9,384 bases of DNA. Source: Eggerthellaceae bacterium. GTDB taxonomy: Bacteria; Actinomycetota; Coriobacteriia; Coriobacteriales; Eggerthellaceae. The DNA lies in the NCBI GenBank assembly GCA_017533165.1, contig JAFXIM010000289.1, positions 1 to 9,384 of the forward strand. The letters are read 5' to 3'. A program made the translations under genes and the position numbers. Shown here one piece after another: positions 5,811 to 9,384 of the stretch (position 1 is the first letter of the stretch; the number at the start of each line of letters is the position of its first letter). A model generated the notes under the pieces. It saw only the letters and a program-made list of their open reading frames with translations, was not told the DNA's origin and ran no database searches.

Positions 5811-6680
5811 TTATTCCTGAGAACTATGAGGATCAACAAGCCTGCGCAGGCTCGATCCAGCCAAGTCGAACAGCAGCACAACGCACACGAGGGCAACTCC
5901 CGGCAAAACCGCAAGCCACCACATTCCCGCCGACAGATACGACATGGCCTCGCTCAAGATAATGCCAATGGCCGGCATCTCGGGAGGAAGACCAAAGCCA
6001 AGGAAGGTGATAGCCGCCTCATGCAGAATGGCATGCGGAAATAGAAGAATGAGACCGACGATGAACTGAGGCAAAACGTAGGGAACCATATGTCTCCAGG
6101 CAATCTGCAGCGGGCTTGCGCCTAACCTGCGTGCAACTGCAACGTAGTTCGACTCCTTGCACTGGAGCACTTCGGCACGTACTACGCGAGCCAGGCTAGG
6201 CCAATGGGTCAAGGCGACACCAACGGCAACTCCCCAGAAGCCCTTTCCGAGCGCGTAGGAAATGAGTATCAGAAGCACAATGTGAGGAAGGCCCATCATG
6301 AGGTCAATGAGCCACGTAACGGCCGCATCTACGCGTTTTCCACCCAACGCCGCCGCAGTGCCCAAGACCAAAGCTATAAGCGCCGATACGCTAGCCGCCA
6401 AAAGGCCGATAAGAACGCTGACAGAAAGGCCCGCAATGGTGCGCATGAGCATATCGCGACCCATCCAATCGGTGCCAAAGGGATGCGCAGAACATGGAGC
6501 AAGGTTCTTCTGCAGAAAGTCGGTCTTAACCGCTGCATCATGACACACCAAGCCGCATGCGACAACTATGGCAAGCAGTGCAAAGGCGCCAACACATAAG
6601 GCCAGGCTGAGCTTTCGGTTCGCCACGAATCGGCGCTGCGGCCGATGAAGAGCCGCATAGACATCGGGGTTAAGGCGCAT
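5811..6680 (-). CDS. ABC importer permease, second subunit (OppC/NikC type)
   Basis: A 289-residue integral membrane permease of the binding-protein-dependent transport family. A cytoplasmic N terminus (1-23) leads to the first membrane segment (about 24-44). The conserved GTDWMGRDML (69-78) precedes the core of about five further segments. The EAA loop that contacts the ATPases is at about 170-195 (AEVLQCKESNYVAVARRLGA...). FLGFGLPPEMPAIG near the C-terminal third is also typical of OppC/NikC. TDWMGRDM resembles nickel/opine permeases more than peptide ones, a weak clue. The start is ATG 6680, with GGGGTG at 6687-6692, overlapping the upstream stop by 11 nt. A longer start at 6728 would extend the overlap by 16 codons and is not needed. 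It pairs with the preceding permease to form the channel. Confidence 0.9.
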   Translation of the reverse strand: MRLNPDVYAALHRPQRRFVANRKLSLALCVGAFALLAIVVACGLVCHDAAVKTDFLQKNLAPCSAHPFGTDWMGRDMLMRTIAGLSVSVLIGLLAASVSALIALVLGTAAALGGKRVDAAVTWLIDLMMGLPHIVLLILISYALGKGFWGVAVGVALTHWPSLARVVRAEVLQCKESNYVAVARRLGASPLQIAWRHMVPYVLPQFIVGLILLFPHAILHEAAITFLGFGLPPEMPAIGIILSEAMSYLSAGMWWLAVLPGVALVCVVLLFDLAGSSLRRLVDPHSSQE

Positions 6681-7704
6681 CGACTTCACCCCCCGTCTGT
6701 TCGCAGGATGCCTGACGAATGCGCGCATCGCCGCCTCGACGATCCCTCATACGCGGGTCAACCACGCCATAAAGCACATTGGCCGCAAGGTTTCCGGCAA
6801 ACACGAGGACCGCTGAGAACACAGCGATTCCCGCCAGCAAGGCGACGTCTCCCCCGAGGCCCGCCGTCACAGCCGCCTGGCCAAGTCCTGGGTACGAAAA
6901 GACCTGCTCGACGAGGACCGATCCGCCGAATATCTCGGAGACAGAGGCAAACTGCAAGGTGAGCGCAGGCAAGGCTAAGTTTCGCAAACCGTGCTTGGCG
7001 ACAATCGTCCAAGTCTGTTCGCCCCTTGCGCGTGCAAAGCGCACGTAATCGCTCTGAAGAACATCGATGGCCTTCTCCCTCGTGTGGAGAGCGATATTAG
7101 CCACACCGATGACGGAAAGCGTGAGAGCCGGCAGTGCGATATGACGCGCCGCATCAAGCAGAGTAACCTCAGCAGCCGTCTTTCCCAGAGGCACCGAAAA
7201 GCCGAGCGGAAACCAGCCGAGCTCGACCGCAAACACCACCAAAAACACCAGACCCAACCAAAACGTGGGCACCGATGCGAGAACGTAGCAGTAGGCCTTG
7301 ATAGCTCGATCGATCCAACTGTCACGATACACCGCTGCCAGCACGCCGAGGACAAAGCCCAAAACGCCGCTCATCACCCACGCAATGACCATAAGGGCCA
7401 AGGAGTTTACCGCGCGAGTCGCAATGACCTCGCTCACGGGTGCGTTGTAGCGGAGAGAGGTGCCCATATCACCCTGAAGGAAAGCGATCAGCCAATTGGC
7501 GTAACGTTCTAACAAGGGCGCGTCCGAACCCCAATACGCCATAAGCTGCTCGCGCTTCGCATCGCTCATGGACATGAGGGCAGCTTGCCCGACGTTTGCC
7601 TGCACAGGGTCGACGGGAGATACGCTCACCAAAAAGAACGCTAGAAAGCTCACTGCAAGCAGCAGTGCGAGAAACTTGCCAATTTGACGAAGAGCTATTG
7701 CCAT
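6670..7704 (-). CDS. ABC importer permease, first subunit (OppB/NikB type)
   Basis: A 344-residue permease. It has a first membrane segment (about 10-28), then an extracytoplasmic loop with VSPVDPVQANVG and LLERYANWLIAFLQGDMGTSLRYNAPV (65-90), the usual OppB/NikB 'GDxGxS' region. A core of about five segments follows, with an EAA loop at about 210-240 (EKAIDVLQSDYVRFARARGE). SVLVEQVFSYPGLGQ and DPRMRDR close to the C terminus are typical of the family. A basic, hydrophilic tail ends the protein. ATG 7704 overlaps the stop of the binding-protein gene by 10 nt and has no good ribosome binding site, so it probably depends on translational coupling. A start at 7737 would add 11 residues. Confidence 0.9.
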   Translation of the reverse strand: MAIALRQIGKFLALLLAVSFLAFFLVSVSPVDPVQANVGQAALMSMSDAKREQLMAYWGSDAPLLERYANWLIAFLQGDMGTSLRYNAPVSEVIATRAVNSLALMVIAWVMSGVLGFVLGVLAAVYRDSWIDRAIKAYCYVLASVPTFWLGLVFLVVFAVELGWFPLGFSVPLGKTAAEVTLLDAARHIALPALTLSVIGVANIALHTREKAIDVLQSDYVRFARARGEQTWTIVAKHGLRNLALPALTLQFASVSEIFGGSVLVEQVFSYPGLGQAAVTAGLGGDVALLAGIAVFSAVLVFAGNLAANVLYGVVDPRMRDRRGGDARIRQASCEQTGGEVDAP

Positions 7705-9338
7705 GACCAAGTATCTACGTTGTTTACCAGGGACCATCCAAGTCCATGTGGATGCGGCTTTTGCTCAGCCACCTTAAGGTCGGATCGAGCGAAATACAGA
7801 TGGTCTATATTGGCCAACCAAATCCACGTGGAAGCACCTTGGGGGGCAATTCCCTGCTCAGTGGACTCATCCCACTGCGCCTTCCAGTAAAGCCGGTAGG
7901 ACTCTTCTTCGGTCTGAGCGCAAAGGGCTGCTTCCAAAGAAGCATCTACCTGCGCGTTTTCGTAGCTCGCGTAATTGCCCCAACCGCGGGAATGCGTCAG
8001 CTCGTACATCTCCACCGGCGTGTTTGATCCCCAGCCCCACAGCACCGGCGTACTGTACTGCTGCGGGTAAATGTCATCCCAGCTGGCACCACGGACCGTA
8101 ACATCAATGCCCAGAGCAGTCATCTGGTCGGCAAAGTCAGACGCCAGGGCCTGGCGAACTGAATCGCCCGCTGAATACAGAAGGTCAAAGGCCGCACGTA
8201 CGCCGTTTTTCTCCCTAACGCCGTCCGCGCCAAGCTGCCATCCACCCTGCTCGAGAATGGATATGGCCCTTTCTTCGTCATACTCCACCTTCATATCGGG
8301 AGAGGACCAGGGCATGCCGTCTCCCACACTGTATGCGCAGGTGCCATACCCGTTGAGCACATGATCGATCATGCGCTGGCGATCAACGCCGCAGTTCATC
8401 GCCTGGCGAATGGCAAGGTCGCAGGTGACATCGTTGCCAACCGCATACGAAACGCCGTCCTCGATCTTGGCGGGAGATCCAGCAGGAACACAGGGAAGGG
8501 AGATACCGCGGGAATCGACGGACTTGCATCTCAGAAGGTCAAAGTCCTCGTATTGATCGCCGACAAGCGTCGCGGACGTGTAGGCAACATCAACCTGCTT
8601 CGCCTTAACGCAAGCAAGGGAGTTGTCCTCCTCCATGAAGGCGACCACCACACGCTCCATCAGCGGCGCTTTGCCGTAGTAGTTCGGATTGGCCTTCAGG
8701 ATGACCTGCTGCCCACGATCCCACTGCTCAAGCATGTAGCGGCCCGAGCCAATGGGATTGGCCCCGTAGTCCTTGCCATACGCATGCGCCGGGACGATTC
8801 CCATAACGGCAAGCGTGTGCAGGAGCGCATTGTTGGGGGTATGCATGTAGATCTCAACGGTAACGAGATCCTTGGCGACAGCTTCCCGAACCATAGAAAG
8901 ATCAGCTTGAGCAGCTTCACTTGCAATAATGCCATTAATGGTGAAGGCGACGTCTTCGGCAGTGAGGGCTACACCATCAGTAAACACGACATCGTCACGA
9001 ATGGTAAATACCCATCTCATACCATCAGGGTCGCAACGGTAATCGGTTGCCAAATCATGTACAAAGCCAAGATTGGCGTCAGTCGTGATGAGCGTCGATT
9101 GAATGAGCGGCTCGTGAACGTGCTCGCCACAACCCCAGGAAACCATGGGGTCAAAGCCCGCGACTGGCTCAGATCCAGGAGTCATGGAAACTATGACCTG
9201 ATTGGAGGTGCCGGGAACAGACTCAGAAGACGTGCCACCACCTGACGAACAGGCGCTCATCGCAGAACCGAAAGCAAAGGATACAGCGCCCAAACCCGCA
9301 AGCTGGGCAAAAGATCTCCTGGTCATCTGCTTGTTCAT
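7695..9338 (-). CDS. ABC importer substrate-binding lipoprotein (family 5, nickel/peptide/opine class)
   Basis: A 547-residue extracytoplasmic binding protein, first gene of the operon. The leader MNKQMTRRSFAQLAGL has a twin-arginine RRSF motif, a hydrophobic stretch and a lipobox-like MSAC with Cys30 as the lipid anchor, so it may be exported folded by Tat. A Ser/Gly-rich linker follows. Family-5 features include VHEPLIQSTL (74-83), RDDVVFTDGVALTAEDVAFTI, and GSGRYMLEQWDRGQQVILKANPNYYG. His73 and His75 lie in CGEHVHEPL, and KPHPHGLGW (527-535) is near the C terminus. I infer nickel or a chelated metal from these His residues and from the His-rich ATPase; peptide binding cannot be excluded. 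ATG 9338 was chosen; ATG 9326 (starting at TRRSF) is possible. The upstream ribosome site is a weak GGAAGGCGG, and only 46 nt of leader is in the window. Confidence 0.9.
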   Translation of the reverse strand: MNKQMTRRSFAQLAGLGAVSFAFGSAMSACSSGGGTSSESVPGTSNQVIVSMTPGSEPVAGFDPMVSWGCGEHVHEPLIQSTLITTDANLGFVHDLATDYRCDPDGMRWVFTIRDDVVFTDGVALTAEDVAFTINGIIASEAAQADLSMVREAVAKDLVTVEIYMHTPNNALLHTLAVMGIVPAHAYGKDYGANPIGSGRYMLEQWDRGQQVILKANPNYYGKAPLMERVVVAFMEEDNSLACVKAKQVDVAYTSATLVGDQYEDFDLLRCKSVDSRGISLPCVPAGSPAKIEDGVSYAVGNDVTCDLAIRQAMNCGVDRQRMIDHVLNGYGTCAYSVGDGMPWSSPDMKVEYDEERAISILEQGGWQLGADGVREKNGVRAAFDLLYSAGDSVRQALASDFADQMTALGIDVTVRGASWDDIYPQQYSTPVLWGWGSNTPVEMYELTHSRGWGNYASYENAQVDASLEAALCAQTEEESYRLYWKAQWDESTEQGIAPQGASTWIWLANIDHLYFARSDLKVAEQKPHPHGLGWSLVNNVDTWSWQ

Positions 9339-9384
9339 GAACGAGAGCCGCCTTCCGAAGTAGTGTTACGCTCTGAAATTCCGT
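9339..9384 (-). promoter_or_regulatory. Operon leader, cut by right edge
   Basis: These 46 nt lie directly upstream of the binding-protein gene and should hold at least part of the operon's leader. I see GGAAGGCGG as a possible ribosome binding site but no complete promoter and no NikR-type GTATGA-N16-TCATAC operator. The rest of the control region lies beyond the window. Confidence 0.3.

Noticed and set aside
6991..7512. A 173-codon plus-strand open frame opposite the first permease
   Set aside because: Antisense shadow of a clear membrane permease; the translation is rich in charged and His residues without a family pattern.
8361..9245. A 294-codon open frame on the plus strand opposite the binding-protein gene
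   Set aside because: It lies wholly antisense to a well-supported family-5 binding protein, its translation has no recognisable domain, and it is explained by codon bias of the real gene.

Overview
The window looks like a chromosomal segment from a moderately GC-rich, probably anaerobic actinobacterium, most likely of the Coriobacteriia/Eggerthellaceae type. This is inferred from general gene character (GTG and TTG starts with strong GGAGG ribosome binding sites, a Tat-like lipoprotein leader, and a small YYGTAMFNG protein of a type I recall from Clostridia and Coriobacteriia). There is no rRNA or marker gene to confirm it. I see no tRNA, rRNA, CRISPR array, transposase, phage gene or attachment site.

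Left part (1-3783): a set of small transcription units in mixed orientation. A minus-strand permease of the ArsB/CitMHS/SLC13 type runs off the left edge and starts with TTG at 404. Divergent from it is a stand-alone very-short-patch-repair (Vsr) endonuclease (534-998, +). Convergent with vsr is a spermidine-synthase-fold methyltransferase (1064-1852, -). A WYL-domain transcription factor (1982-2992, +) is divergent from the methyltransferase. Then come an 84-aa protein that seems to join a YYGTAMFNG motif to a winged-helix domain (3056-3310, -) and a 65-aa PGPG-motif membrane protein (3586-3783, +).

Right part (3790-9384): a YbjQ-family protein (3790-4116, -) and a complete five-gene ABC importer operon read leftwards from 9338 to 4207. 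The operon encodes a substrate-binding lipoprotein, two permeases and two ATPases, tightly packed with stop/start overlaps of 8-11 nt or a 13-nt gap. The architecture is that of the peptide/nickel/opine (Opp/Nik/Cnt) class. The first ATPase has a histidine-rich N-terminal leader (11 His in the first 40 residues), and the binding protein has a His-Pro-His-Gly motif near its C terminus. I therefore favour nickel or another transition metal (free or chelated) over peptides as substrate, but this is inference.

I do not see a clear new multi-gene defence or mobile system. The best second-look items are the His-rich ATPase leader, the two-domain 84-aa protein, the Vsr with a swapped zinc-ligand set and no adjacent methylase, and the WYL regulator/SpeE-like methyltransferase divergent pair.
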